Below the pieces are notes generated by a model. It saw only the letters and a list, made by a program, of their open reading frames with translations, had not been told where the DNA came from and ran no database searches. A DNA stretch of 30,877 nucleotides from CAZOGW01 sp964579415. GTDB taxonomy: Bacteria; Actinomycetota; Acidimicrobiia; Spongiisociales; UBA5794. The stretch covers positions 1-30,877 of the forward strand of contig CAZOGW010000025.1 in assembly GCA_964579415.1 (NCBI GenBank), read 5' to 3'. The position numbers and the translations under genes were made by a program. Positions 30,476-30,877 of the stretch are shown piece after piece. How positions within the stretch are numbered: the first letter of the stretch is position 1; each line of letters starts with the position of its first letter.

Positions 30476-30877
30476 GCCGCCGGGTGCCCCGCCGCATCCA
30501 CCCGGCGGCCTGGTGGCTGTGGGCGCTGGGGTTGGCGACGGCGGCGGCGCTCACCACCGACCTGGTGCTCCTCGGGATCATCGCCGGCGCCTGCACCCTG
30601 GTGGTGCTGCGCCGCGGTGACGCACGTGCGGTGAAGGCGTACCGTTTCTACGCCGGCATCGCCGTGTTCATCCTGGTGATGCGTGTCCTCTTCCGGGTCA
30701 TCTTCGGCGGGGCGTCGGTGGGGACGCCGCTGTTCACCCTTCCCGAGGTACCGCTCCCCGGGTGGGCCGCCGGCATCCGCCTCGGCGGCCCGGTCACGGC
30801 AGCGGAACTGTGGGGCGCACTCGTCGACGGCGCCCGGCTCGCCACCATCGTGCTCTGTGTCGGTGCCGCCAACGCCC
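30472..30877 (+). CDS. ECF transporter T component (EcfT/CbiQ family), cut by the window end
   Basis: 135 codons are visible, beginning MSRRVPRRIHPAAWWLWALGLA, the HPxxWW-type N-terminus of EcfT/CbiQ proteins. Hydrophobic helices cover about 13-46 and 56-75, with another beginning near 115. No stop is reached before base 30877. The ATG overlaps the previous stop by 4 nt, so it belongs to the riboswitch operon. EcfT couples ATPase subunits to a substrate-binding S component. Those genes should lie just beyond the window. Cobalamin is the likely cargo from the riboswitch. Confidence 0.8.
   Translation, partial: MSRRVPRRIHPAAWWLWALGLATAAALTTDLVLLGIIAGACTLVVLRRGDARAVKAYRFYAGIAVFILVMRVLFRVIFGGASVGTPLFTLPEVPLPGWAAGIRLGGPVTAAELWGALVDGARLATIVLCVGAANA

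Overview
The window is very GC-rich, compactly coded DNA from a high-GC Gram-positive (actinobacterial) chromosome. An Acidimicrobiia-like lineage is my best guess, from gene content, the probable leaderless starts and the long alanine-rich proteins, but no marker here proves it. No rRNA or tRNA gene was recognised.

Layout. (1) 1-2464 is a complete IS21-family insertion sequence (istA, istB, TG...CA ends with multiple terminal repeats) whose outer end coincides with base 1. (2) 2598-8942 holds an orphan hypothetical gene (-), then on + a fused alpha/beta E1 of a 2-oxoacid dehydrogenase, a large protein that joins a sigma-factor-like head to an extracytoplasmic Asp-box domain, and a tandem GNAT acetyltransferase. 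(3) 9005-12859 (-) is a three-gene glycolate/D-lactate-type oxidase operon (glcD-glcE-glcF), divergent from a ROK-family regulator at 13010-14200. (4) 14383-15662 is an ECF sigma factor translationally coupled to a membrane anti-sigma-like protein. (5) 15731-28120 (-) is one long S10-spc ribosomal protein operon reading rpsJ-rplC-rplD-rplW-rplB-rpsS-rplV-rpsC-rplP-rpmC-rpsQ-rplN-rplX-rplE-rpsN-rpsH-rplF-rplR-rpsE-rpmD-rplO-secY-adk-map. It has a good promoter at 28343-28372 and a structured leader of about 215 nt. (6) 28449-30877 (+) is a cobalamin-riboswitch operon. It encodes a membrane-anchored alpha-helical-repeat protein, a DUF4430-like anchored protein and the start of an ECF-transporter T component. 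Together the first two look like a split bacterial version of transcobalamin (alpha domain plus beta domain) handing B12 to an ECF importer.

The most unusual non-coding signal is a family of 7-bp tandem repeats, mostly variants of AGTACTT/AGTACCT with the GTAC core. They occur in eight arrays and never inside a gene. Most begin within 0-3 nt of a stop codon. Two arrays fold into near-perfect long hairpins: one lies between convergent genes (15668-15729) and one between the divergent S10 and B12 operons (28381-28438). The riboswitch operon and the heptad arrays are the parts most worth following up.
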